Part shown: positions 14,145 to 19,786 of the stretch, one piece after another
Layout: each line of letters begins with the position of its first letter
Numbering within the stretch: position 1 is the first letter of the stretch
Virus record (IMG/VR): IMGVR_UViG_3300018476_000029
Location: 1 to 33,030 of that record
DNA length: 33,030 nucleotides
Source of the DNA: a virus
Strand: one strand, 5' to 3'
Translations under genes and position numbers: made by a program
Notes under the pieces: model-generated
The model's input: the letters and a program-made list of their open reading frames with translations, nothing else
The model's database searches: none
Told to the model about the DNA's origin: nothing

Positions 14145-14234
14145 TTAGTGTGTGATGTGCTTGACGAGCAGGTACACGAACCACAGACCGCCGGTAAGGA
14201 AACCCAGCGTCATGTGTCCAAGAACCTTCAGCAT
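14145..14234 (-). CDS. Tiny single-pass membrane peptide (29 aa)
   Basis: A 29-residue peptide, MLKVLGHMTLGFLTGGLWFV then YLLVKHITH, that is almost entirely one hydrophobic helix. The ATG at 14234 has AAAGGAG 6 bases upstream, as good as any site in the window, and the gene fills the space after 14246-14818 with an 11-base gap. Small as it is, the strong ribosome site and transmembrane composition support a real gene. It may act with the other membrane proteins here, or as a holin-like peptide; neither is shown. Confidence 0.65.
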   Translation of the reverse strand: MLKVLGHMTLGFLTGGLWFVYLLVKHITH

Positions 14235-14245
14235 CGTCTTCTCCT

Positions 14246-14818
14246 TTAACTCTTCATACGCCTCTGAAATGCCACCTGCAGCACCTCGTGAGACATCTTG
14301 GCTGGATTGGTACCGGCGAGCCGGTTGAACTCGTGCTGAGGCATCTCCAACAGCTGTGCTGTGGTGTAGTCTTCCACGGTCTTCTCCTTGAGCGGCTCTG
14401 CTGCCTCGGGAAGAGCGACGGTCTGCTGTGGAGCGTCCTCACTGAGCTTTGTAATTTGATCGCGAAGCTTCTTGGGCATAACACCGTTAATGAAGTTCGC
14501 ACCTGCGTTTGCGTCCGACACAAGCTTGAGAAGGAACTCGGAGTAAGCCTCTGAGGTTGCGAACTCGTCGCGGATCTGCTGAGTCTTGACGAATCGGTTA
14601 CCCTCTCGGCGCCCGACAGTCATCATAACGAGCTCTTGGAACGTCTTGATGAGGGCCGCGGAGTCCTTAGACCGCATGATGGCTTTGAGGTGGTCCTGGA
14701 ATCCCTCGCCCTTGCTGAGACTCAGATCCACCAGCTCCGCGGTTGTCAGGTTGAAGTAGAAGGTCTCCGTGACCTCTTCGTCATCGAAGTTGGTGTACGT
14801 GATGGGCATCTCGAGCAC
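14246..14818 (-). CDS. Conserved phage protein, unknown function (190 aa, GTG start)
   Basis: A 190-residue protein of a family I recall from Gram-positive phages. It opens (GTG)LEMPITYTNFDDEEVTETF, then has FYFNLTTAELVDLSLSKGEG, a helix IKTFQELVMMTVGRR.GNRFVK, and FATSEAYSEFLLKLVSDANAG. The C-terminal third is helical. Homologues often lie near structural genes, and the pattern resembles small tail-chaperone-like proteins, but function is unknown. The start is a GTG at 14818 with AAGGAC exactly 6 bases upstream; an ATG three codons later lacks spacing, and the longer frame to 14923 has no site. Confidence 0.7.
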   Translation of the reverse strand: MLEMPITYTNFDDEEVTETFYFNLTTAELVDLSLSKGEGFQDHLKAIMRSKDSAALIKTFQELVMMTVGRREGNRFVKTQQIRDEFATSEAYSEFLLKLVSDANAGANFINGVMPKKLRDQITKLSEDAPQQTVALPEAAEPLKEKTVEDYTTAQLLEMPQHEFNRLAGTNPAKMSHEVLQVAFQRRMKS

Positions 14819-14861
14819 TGAAGTGTCCTTAGCGTTGTTTTTGGATAGATCTCGGTAGGAC

Positions 14862-15083
14862 TCAGACCTCGGTGTTCTCGTCCACGACAACGACGGTAGT
14901 GTTACGAAACCTCCGGTAAGCAACGACGGCGCCCGCGGTCAGAACAAGAGCCGCACCAGCGACGATGAGGTTCTTGGTGGTGAACAGGGGCGACTTGCCC
15001 ACGATGTGAGCGACCTCAGACGCGGTGTCCTGGGCGTTCTCGACGACAGTCTCAACGACCTCGACAGCGGTGTTCTTAGCCAT
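14862..15083 (-). CDS. Small membrane protein (73 aa)
   Basis: A 73-residue protein with an acidic helix (MAKNTAVEVVETVVENAQDT), then one transmembrane segment at about 41-60 (NLIVAGAALVLTAGAVVAY), then RRFR and a Val-rich acidic tail. The positive residues just after the helix suggest the C-terminus is cytoplasmic. The ATG at 15083 has TAGGAG 8 bases upstream, whereas the longer frame to 15164 lies inside the upstream DUF6353 gene. Function unknown; it belongs to the membrane-protein island. Confidence 0.7.
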   Translation of the reverse strand: MAKNTAVEVVETVVENAQDTASEVAHIVGKSPLFTTKNLIVAGAALVLTAGAVVAYRRFRNTTVVVVDENTEV

Positions 15084-15099
15084 TTGTTTTCTCCTATTA

Positions 15100-15855
15100 C
15101 TAGATTCGGTCGTAATTACGGAGTGGAACCGTGTGATACTCGATGGATACGCACGGGCGTCCATCAGAGGCGATAACGCCTGTGAACTTCAGTTCGAGCT
15201 GTTTGTCGAGGTTCCAACCAATATCGTCCGAAACACTAGTGTGAGCCAGTTCGATCAGGTCGTAGAATTCCGACAGTGAAATATGGTGGTCGTGGTTCAG
15301 TCGGTAGTTGATCCGGTTTTCAGCCTTACGTAAAGCCTCTACGTTACTGCTGAAATATCGTCCCGTATACGCCTCGTAACAGAGAACATCGCCGTACCCA
15401 ATCATCATGATTTCGGAGGAGGTAGGAGGCTTAGAATTCACTTTGTCTTGAGTGATCTCAGCTCTTACCTGCTCCTCTTTTTGAGACCCGATCCTTTCGA
15501 CGATCTTGTCTTGATACTGTTCGAAAGCTTTCTCTGCTAGCGAGTACGCTGCGGTCATAGCTGCAACTCGACGGACACCAATACGGTTCCCTAGAATTAT
15601 GCAGGTAACCGTCAGCAAACCAGAACCAACCGCTGGAATATAAAGCTTCCAAGTTAGGTCCACCTTGTCTCTGCCAGTTAAGGGATCGCTAGACATTTCG
15701 TTCTCGGCGAGGATTTCGCAGGCTTTGTATGCCGCTTTCCCTGTCAGAAGGGCTGTAGTTACAGTTCCGACAACTGCTATTCCGGTGAGGATGGTCGGTG
15801 AGTTATCAGTAAGGAGCTTTCCAGCTCTCTTAGTAAACTCACGTAAAATCATCAT
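15100..15855 (-). CDS. DUF6353 family membrane protein, paralogue B
   Basis: A 251-residue protein with two hydrophobic segments, SPTILTGIAVVGTVTTALL (about 19-37) and YIPAVGSGLLTVTCIILG (about 72-89), followed by RRVAAMTAAYSLAEKAFEQY and a C-terminal domain with LSEFYDLIELAHTSVSDDIG, which occurs in other DUF6353 proteins. It is homologous to 11970-12860 in the N-terminal half and differs after it. The ATG at 15855 has GAGGAG 4 bases upstream; a second ATG follows at once and has 7-base spacing. It overlaps the preceding gene by 17 bases. Function unknown. Confidence 0.75.
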   Translation of the reverse strand: MMILREFTKRAGKLLTDNSPTILTGIAVVGTVTTALLTGKAAYKACEILAENEMSSDPLTGRDKVDLTWKLYIPAVGSGLLTVTCIILGNRIGVRRVAAMTAAYSLAEKAFEQYQDKIVERIGSQKEEQVRAEITQDKVNSKPPTSSEIMMIGYGDVLCYEAYTGRYFSSNVEALRKAENRINYRLNHDHHISLSEFYDLIELAHTSVSDDIGWNLDKQLELKFTGVIASDGRPCVSIEYHTVPLRNYDRI

Positions 15856-16060
15856 AAATCTCCTCGTACCTAGTCCAGAATATCTTTGTGTCGTAGACTT
15901 CCGTTTTCTGTTCTTCCGTCCTCTTTAGTTCTTTTCCCTTTTTAACAGGCCACCAGTCGGGAATGCAGATAATAAGAAGGATTGTTGCCAGAGCCACGTT
16001 AATGAGAACTAGAATTCCCAGGACCTTGACGACAATCCAGAAAATCTCAGCTAGCGACAT
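15839..16060 (-). CDS. Small membrane protein (73 aa)
   Basis: A 73-residue protein with one long hydrophobic segment, about residues 5-31 (EIFWIVVKVLGILVLINVAL), a WWPVKKGK boundary and a charged C-terminal tail rich in Glu, Lys and Thr ending YEEIYDDFT. It is probably a single-pass protein with a cytoplasmic tail. The ATG at 16060 has AAGGAGG 6 bases upstream. It overlaps both neighbours by 14-17 bases, which argues for coupled expression with DUF6353 paralogue B. Function unknown. Confidence 0.7.
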   Translation of the reverse strand: MSLAEIFWIVVKVLGILVLINVALATILLIICIPDWWPVKKGKELKRTEEQKTEVYDTKIFWTRYEEIYDDFT

Positions 16061-16415
16061 TGGTTTCCTCCTTAATCCTGGGAATAAACGTAGTCTTGTG
16101 GTCTGATCCAGGTACAACCGAGTACATGATTTGAGTCCTGTCGTCCATTCTCTTTAGAGTGAGACTGACAGGTCCTGACGGCGCAGGTGGGGGTGACATC
16201 GGCTTAGTCGCGGGCTGTGGCGCTTTAGGAATCCTCAACTTGAGCGGGTTACTCTCAAATCGGGCCTTCTTCGCATGACGTCCACGACTAGGCTTGTCAA
16301 GGGGCCGAAAGTAGATCCAGTGAAGAATGTAGATGGTTGCCCCTATACAGGTCGCCACCGTACTCAGCCAGAAAATGACTAGGTGTATGAGCGATACTGT
16401 GTAGTCGTGTGTCAT
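16047..16415 (-). CDS. Membrane-anchored protein with Pro-rich linker (122 aa)
   Basis: A 122-residue protein with one N-terminal membrane helix at about 8-32 (SLIHLVIFWLSTVATCIGAT), then a basic stretch (SRGRHAKKAR), a Pro-rich linker (PKAPQPATKPMSPPPAPSGP, about 64-83) and a short C-terminal beta-like end. The positive residues after the helix place the C-terminal part in the cytoplasm. It looks like a tether that holds a small domain away from the membrane. The ATG at 16415 has AAGGAG 5 bases upstream. No family recognised. Confidence 0.7.
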   Translation of the reverse strand: MTHDYTVSLIHLVIFWLSTVATCIGATIYILHWIYFRPLDKPSRGRHAKKARFESNPLKLRIPKAPQPATKPMSPPPAPSGPVSLTLKRMDDRTQIMYSVVPGSDHKTTFIPRIKEETNVAS

Positions 16416-16424
16416 GCCTTCTCC

Positions 16425-16646
16425 TTAGGCGAATGCGTTGGTCTTCTGGTTGCTTAGTGAGAGCGGATCGTTGCGGAAGTCGGTGATCAGGGCATCCCAG
16501 AAATCGACCAGGGCCTGTTCACTCTGGCGTCTCGAGGGTTTGTTCCACTTATGCGCGGCAGCAGTCTCGACGTTGATAATGAACGCCTCAAACCGAACTC
16601 GGATCCGCTCAGCGATTGTCAGCTTGACCTTACGGTGACGTCCCAT
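16425..16646 (-). CDS. Small basic helical protein (73 aa)
   Basis: A 73-residue soluble protein: MGRHRKVKLTIAERIRVRFE, then IINVETAAAHKWNKPSRRQS, then a helix with VDFWDALITDFRNDP. The N-terminal third is strongly basic. No domain is recognised. The ATG at 16646 has AAGGAG 7 bases upstream. It is the first gene after the long inverted repeat at 16669-16772, whose centre contains a TATAAT on this strand, so it may be the first gene of a transcript that includes the DUF6353 genes. Confidence 0.7.
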   Translation of the reverse strand: MGRHRKVKLTIAERIRVRFEAFIINVETAAAHKWNKPSRRQSEQALVDFWDALITDFRNDPLSLSNQKTNAFA

Positions 16647-16668
16647 AACAGTTCTCCTTTTTTGTGGT

Positions 16669-16772
16669 TTGAGCGCCTAAGGCTCTGCAGGGCTAAACAT
16701 TATACACACACCTGCTATCCTCAGAATGCATGCATAGAGTATATAAAGCCCTGCAGAGGCTTAGGCGCTCAA
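16669..16772. repeat. Long inverted repeat (26-bp arms) enclosing a promoter-like sequence
   Basis: The arms are 16669-16694 and 16747-16772 and match at 25 of 26 positions. Each contains the palindrome CTGCAG and the block GAGCGCCTAAG. The 52-base spacer holds TATAAT on the minus strand (complement of 16699-16704), TATATAAAG on the plus strand and ATGCATGCAT (16727-16736). It fills the gap between 16425-16646 and 16778-16969. It could be a two-site operator around a promoter, a terminator for the upstream gene, or a replication element. Confidence 0.7.
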
Positions 16773-16777
16773 TAGGG

Positions 16778-16969
16778 TTAAATGAACTTCTTCTCGATAA
16801 TCTTGCAGGCCGTCTTCAGAAGAATAAGACCCGCAGCAAGAGCGGCCGCCCGCTCGATCAGTTCTGTCGCGAGGCTGGCAATATGATCTGGGTCTAGGTG
16901 GTTACACGCTTGAACATCGACCTTTGCGTCCTTAACCATCTTCACTTGTAGGGAACGGTTCTTCCACAT
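16778..16969 (-). CDS. Small membrane-associated protein (63 aa)
   Basis: A 63-residue protein: basic start MWKNRSLQVKMVKDAKVDVQ, a polar middle, then a hydrophobic helix at about 38-55 (LIERAAALAAGLILLKTACK) and a basic end (IIEKKFI). It is probably peripheral to or anchored in the membrane. The ATG at 16969 has GGAGG 4 bases upstream and lies only about a dozen bases after a terminator stem, so it may use read-through. It is followed by the long inverted repeat. Function unknown. Confidence 0.65.
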   Translation of the reverse strand: MWKNRSLQVKMVKDAKVDVQACNHLDPDHIASLATELIERAAALAAGLILLKTACKIIEKKFI

Positions 16970-16981
16970 TATGCCTCCAAA

Positions 16982-17018
16982 TAAAAACCTAAACCCATGT
17001 GTGGCAGGGGCTTAGGTT
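16982..17018 (-). terminator. Rho-independent terminator
   Basis: On the minus strand AACCTAAGCCC (17008-17018) pairs with GGGTTTAGGTT (16986-16996) with one G-U pair and an 11-base loop, followed by TTTAT. It ends the short transcript of the 47-codon membrane protein. Confidence 0.75.
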
Positions 17019-17024
17019 TGCGAG

Positions 17025-17171
17025 TTAGTCAACGATCTTGTCTAGGGTCTTGACGACGACCTTGTTGACTCCGTACCCGATGGCACTGACAACGACGCTG
17101 TACACGATAAGTGCGGCAACGCCCTTGGCAACAGCCACGGTGGTGGAGTTAGGGTCAATCTTCTTGAACAT
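17025..17171 (-). CDS. Small membrane protein (47 aa) under promoter copy 3
   Basis: A 47-residue protein, MFKKIDPNSTTVAVAKGVAA then LIVYSVVVSAIGYGVNKVVV, ending KTLDKIVD: one hydrophobic helix (about 14-34) with charged ends. The ATG at 17171 has AAAGGA of the repeated leader 6 bases upstream. A frame running further to 17261 crosses the promoter and terminators and is not used. With a terminator directly after the stop, it is a one-gene transcript. Function unknown; it resembles the 13719-13964 protein in size, layout and promoter. Confidence 0.7.
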   Translation of the reverse strand: MFKKIDPNSTTVAVAKGVAALIVYSVVVSAIGYGVNKVVVKTLDKIVD

Positions 17172-17178
17172 TAGATGT

Positions 17179-17224
17179 CCTTTCGTAGAGAGGGTCTCAT
17201 TATAGCCGTTGTAATTTCTGCGAC
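17179..17224 (-). promoter_or_regulatory. Repeated promoter-leader element, copy 3
   Basis: On the minus strand: GTCGCAGAAATTACAACGGC, TATAAT (17199-17204), then GAGACCCTCTCTACGAAAGG. Compared with the other copies the leader carries a short change (CTCTCTACG for CCCTACG). Two terminators lie just upstream, so this unit is insulated on both sides. Confidence 0.7.
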
Positions 17225-17233
17225 CCTTTTTCG

Positions 17234-17256
17234 AAAAAACCCACCCGGGAATTTTT
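17234..17256 (-). terminator. Second, weaker terminator-like hairpin
   Basis: CCC-GGGT-GGG followed by TTTTTT on the minus strand, with flanking A-rich and T-rich arms that can extend the stem. It lies between the main terminator and promoter copy 3. Confidence 0.45.
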
Positions 17257-17286
17257 AGCAAAAAAAATCAGGCTTTGTGTTGGGTG

Positions 17287-17331
17287 CGAAAAACAGAAGA
17301 CGCGTAAGGGATTAATCTTACACGCCTTCTG
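17287..17331 (-). terminator. Strong Rho-independent terminator
   Basis: A 15-bp stem joins 17317-17331 with 17294-17308 (two wobble pairs, 8-base loop), followed on the minus strand by TTTTTCG. It ends the transcript of 17362-17646. Confidence 0.85.
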
Positions 17332-17361
17332 AATCTCGGCCTGGTATGAATCGAGTGCTTG

Positions 17362-17646
17362 TCACTTAGCTTTCATCACGAAGCTCAGGGCTTTCGAGGT
17401 TACGATGCCTACACGCTCATATCCGAGGATGAGTACGATACCAGCAAGGTTCCCTGCAATGATTGCAATCGTGTCCGGGCTTACGCGACGGGAAGTGTTA
17501 GCTTCCTTCATCTTGTAGAGCTTAGCCAGATTGTCAACCAGAATAGGGTACTCTTTGGTATAGCAGTCAGTCCTGCGAATGTGTTCCTGTAGTTCTTCAA
17601 TAACCATGTCAAGCCCCGTAGGTTCGGGGGTCTTCTTGGTGAACAT
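17362..17646 (-). CDS. Phage membrane protein with C-terminal helix (94 aa) under promoter copy 4
   Basis: A 94-residue protein: MFTKKTPEPTGLDMVIEELQ, an amphipathic helical region with VDNLAKLYKMKE, then SRRVSPDTIAIIAGNLAGIV and LILGYERVGIVTSKALSFV. The last part is one membrane segment (about 63-80) and a short tail. I recall closely similar proteins (VSPDT.AI.AGN.AGI..ILGYER) from Gram-positive phages, always with unknown function. The ATG at 17646 has AAGGAG 6 bases upstream; the frame reaching 17673 runs into the leader. It sits between promoter copy 4 and a strong terminator. Confidence 0.75.
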   Translation of the reverse strand: MFTKKTPEPTGLDMVIEELQEHIRRTDCYTKEYPILVDNLAKLYKMKEANTSRRVSPDTIAIIAGNLAGIVLILGYERVGIVTSKALSFVMKAK

Positions 17647-17660
17647 AACATTCTCCTTCA

Positions 17661-17700
17661 ATAGGGGTCTCATTATAGGAGATGTTTTTCGCGCGAAGTT
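17661..17700 (-). promoter_or_regulatory. Repeated promoter-leader element, copy 4
   Basis: On the minus strand: TTCGCGCGAAAAACATC, TATAAT (17672-17677), then GAGACCCCTATTGAAGGA. The last part differs from the CTACGAAAGGA of other copies but keeps the ribosome-site spacing. It touches the stop of the holin gene, so the late and middle transcripts abut here. Confidence 0.7.
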
Positions 17701-18064
17701 AGACTTTCGAACGAGTCACCTTGAAAACAATTTCGCCCTTGGTATCCAGAGTCTTTGGATCCACATCGGTAAGCCGGAGCGTCGAGTGATCCTCGAACTC
17801 CTCGATAAATAGAGTGCCATCGTACTTTGCCCCTGTTACTTCGTTAACCTTCTTTGCGGCGAGAACAACCGCGCCCACAAACGTATTAAGAACTACAATA
17901 GTTCCGCTAATCTCTTCCTGGTGTGGAAACTTCCAGATCTGAGCGAGTCCGAAATATAGAGAGCCTAGCAACGGCAGGATGATGATTGCCATTTTCTTGA
18001 GGAAGTTGTACTTCCTGTCACTAAGCAGCTTCATCCTGGTCGAAAGATCCATTGGGACTGTCAT
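17699..18064 (-). CDS. Holin, r1t-type family
   Basis: A 121-residue protein. Residues about 24-42 are hydrophobic (MAIIILPLLGSLYFGLAQIW), followed by PHQEEISGTIVVLNTFVGAVVLAAKK, the second segment (about 53-70). The YFGLAQIW..P..EEI.GTI..L.TF.G pattern is that of the phage r1t holin family (PF16945). Holins form lesions in the cytoplasmic membrane that time lysis. The C-terminal 50 residues (charged, beta-like) extend beyond the usual short family length. The ATG at 18064 has AGAGG 8 bases upstream and lies within the preceding gene (44-base overlap). No endolysin gene follows. Confidence 0.75.
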   Translation of the reverse strand: MTVPMDLSTRMKLLSDRKYNFLKKMAIIILPLLGSLYFGLAQIWKFPHQEEISGTIVVLNTFVGAVVLAAKKVNEVTGAKYDGTLFIEEFEDHSTLRLTDVDPKTLDTKGEIVFKVTRSKV

Positions 18065-18419
18065 TTTCTGCGCCTCTCAGCTTTACGGCATTAACGAGCT
18101 CAGCATATTTGGCACGAGACCGGATGGGGAGACTTTCTACCTCTGAATGCAGCCTACCAGTGATCCCATTGCCGCCAAGTTCCTTATAAGGTTCGTAAAG
18201 ATACCTTTTGTAATCATCGTACTCGTCTTGCGTGATCCAGCCTCGTTCGATATACCGAAAGGCGAGAGACATGATCTGTTCATAGGCAAGACCCATCACG
18301 AGCCTGTCCATAGCTTTTCGAGTCTTATCCCTATGTTGGATATAAGCCCAAAAACCAGATGTAGACAAGATCGTAACTACAGAGGTAATTAGAATTTGCA
18401 CAAAAGCCTCCGTGCCCAT
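18021..18419 (-). CDS. Single-pass membrane protein of the lysis region
   Basis: A 132-residue protein. Residues about 7-27 form one membrane helix (VQILITSVVTILSTSGFWAY). Then comes a helical soluble part containing YIERGWITQDEYDDYKRYLY followed by EPYKELGGNG, a pattern I recall in phage proteins next to holins of Gram-positive phages. The C-terminus is acidic (GSFDQDEAA). It may be an antiholin or a lysis-accessory protein; another possibility is a minor structural protein. The ATG at 18419 has TAGGAG 6 bases upstream. It overlaps the holin by 44 bases, which supports a shared role. Confidence 0.65.
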   Translation of the reverse strand: MGTEAFVQILITSVVTILSTSGFWAYIQHRDKTRKAMDRLVMGLAYEQIMSLAFRYIERGWITQDEYDDYKRYLYEPYKELGGNGITGRLHSEVESLPIRSRAKYAELVNAVKLRGAENDSPNGSFDQDEAA

Positions 18420-18441
18420 TATGTCTCCTAAGTCGGCAATG

Positions 18442-19521
18442 TTAAGTTGTGTCCTTCCACACCCCTAGGACACGAACGAAGGGTTTTGCGAGTTTCCACA
18501 CTCCACCATCTCGGACGTAGGGGACGGCATTCTTCCAGACGCCAGCGTCTTTTACGCGAGCCCCGGCAATGGTGTATGCCGAAGCTACTCCAGACCATCC
18601 GCTAACACCGTACGTGTTATAGGCCCTTGCGTAGAAGTAGTACTGTGTGCCTGGCAGCAAGCCGGTAATGGTTTTGTTTGGAACTGATGTTACAGACGAG
18701 TTTGGTGGAGGCAAGGAAGGCGATGTGCCCCACCACACGTCATAACCTGTAATGCCAGATCCCCCATCGAAGTTCGGGGACCATGTAGCAATCACCGAGT
18801 TCTGAGTAATGCTAGATATAACTGGCGTGCTTGGCGCGTCAGGAACCCTATGCGTCGTGGCTTGCGCCCTAGGCGACCAAGGGCCATAACCCGCGGCATT
18901 GTGCATGCGGGCCCAGAAATAATACGTAACTCCCGATGTCATACTTGTGATGGAGGTGGATCCATCAGAAGATATGATTGTGTTAGCAGTAGGACTTGAC
19001 GGATCTCCGCCATAAGCAATCTCACGTCCGTCTGGGGTGGCACCGCCAGTACCGTCCGTGAACGTCACGAAAACGCTTGTGTTTGTTATGGAGGATATAA
19101 CCGGTAAGCCGGGTGCACTATTAAGACGAGGGATGGTGGTCAGATTCCAAGACTGTGTAGCCTGTGAAAGCTGACCCTCCCATCCCGTCATCTTGATGAA
19201 GAACTGGCATGATTTTGTTCCGTCAGAGTTATGCGGAACATTGATGTTACCGGATGCTGTGGCAAGCTCGCCGTGATCGTGACCAGAGTTATAGGCGTGA
19301 ACTCCGTCTCCACCATCAGTGTCGTTATAGACGGTGGTTCCGTTTACCTTAGCTTGCCCAAGACGGAGGCCTCGACAACTAAGAGTGCTGAACCGCCAAC
19401 CGGCTTCCCAGTGAATTGTGGAGTAGTTCCCTGCAACGTTCTGCGACGTAATATCCCACTCGAGATAACTACCTTCGCCGTCAGCTCCGTTGTTGCCGTT
19501 TAGCTGAGCATTATCAGTCAT
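18442..19521 (-). CDS. Minor tail protein with two fibronectin type III domains
   Basis: A 359-residue protein. Residues 1-130 look like a DUF859-type siphovirus domain (NGNNGADGEGSYLEWDIT, then WEAGWRFSTLSCRGLRLG), common in Gram-positive phage tail proteins. Residues about 136-224 and 228-318 are two FN3 domains, each with the W/Y-rich pattern TSGVTYYFWARMHNAAGYGP and PGTQYYFYARAYNTYGVSGW. Residues 320-359 contain three copies of a short VKDAGVWKNAVPYV-like motif. FN3 domains in tails usually bind carbohydrates at the cell surface. It is the last tail gene before the lysis region, so a role at the tail tip or in adsorption is likely. The ATG at 19521 has AGGAGG 6 bases upstream. Confidence 0.8.
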   Translation of the reverse strand: MTDNAQLNGNNGADGEGSYLEWDITSQNVAGNYSTIHWEAGWRFSTLSCRGLRLGQAKVNGTTVYNDTDGGDGVHAYNSGHDHGELATASGNINVPHNSDGTKSCQFFIKMTGWEGQLSQATQSWNLTTIPRLNSAPGLPVISSITNTSVFVTFTDGTGGATPDGREIAYGGDPSSPTANTIISSDGSTSITSMTSGVTYYFWARMHNAAGYGPWSPRAQATTHRVPDAPSTPVISSITQNSVIATWSPNFDGGSGITGYDVWWGTSPSLPPPNSSVTSVPNKTITGLLPGTQYYFYARAYNTYGVSGWSGVASAYTIAGARVKDAGVWKNAVPYVRDGGVWKLAKPFVRVLGVWKDTT

Positions 19522-19531
19522 CGTTCACCTC

Positions 19532-19771
19532 CTATCCGATAATCTTGAAGTAGATATCTCCATCGTTTCCGCCAGACGGATCCGCAGAGCCGGAGGAGAT
19601 GCCAGCAGCAGTTCGATAGGCCGCTTTGCCTGAAGGAATAAGAGCCTTTACTTGCGCAACGAAGTCTCGGGCCCTGTTGATCTCTCGTGCACCCCAACGA
19701 ACGCGTCCTTCCTCGCCCGTGTCGGGAACGAGAGGATATCCCGCGGCAGCAGCGTCATCGCCAACAGCCAT
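19532..19771 (-). CDS. Small tail-region protein (79 aa)
   Basis: A 79-residue protein with an acidic, Ala-rich opening (MAVGDDAAAAGYPLVPDTGE), a helix REINRARDFVAQVKALIP and a Gly/Ser-rich end closing in GDIYFKI. I recall similar short proteins ending in GDIYFK beside tail-tip genes, with no known role. It could be a linker for a fibre or a small structural part. The ATG at 19771 has AGGAGG 6 bases upstream, and the stop lies 10 bases before the FN3 protein start, so they are co-expressed. Confidence 0.65.
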   Translation of the reverse strand: MAVGDDAAAAGYPLVPDTGEEGRVRWGAREINRARDFVAQVKALIPSGKAAYRTAAGISSGSADPSGGNDGDIYFKIIG

Positions 19772-19786
19772 ACCACACCTCCTTCT

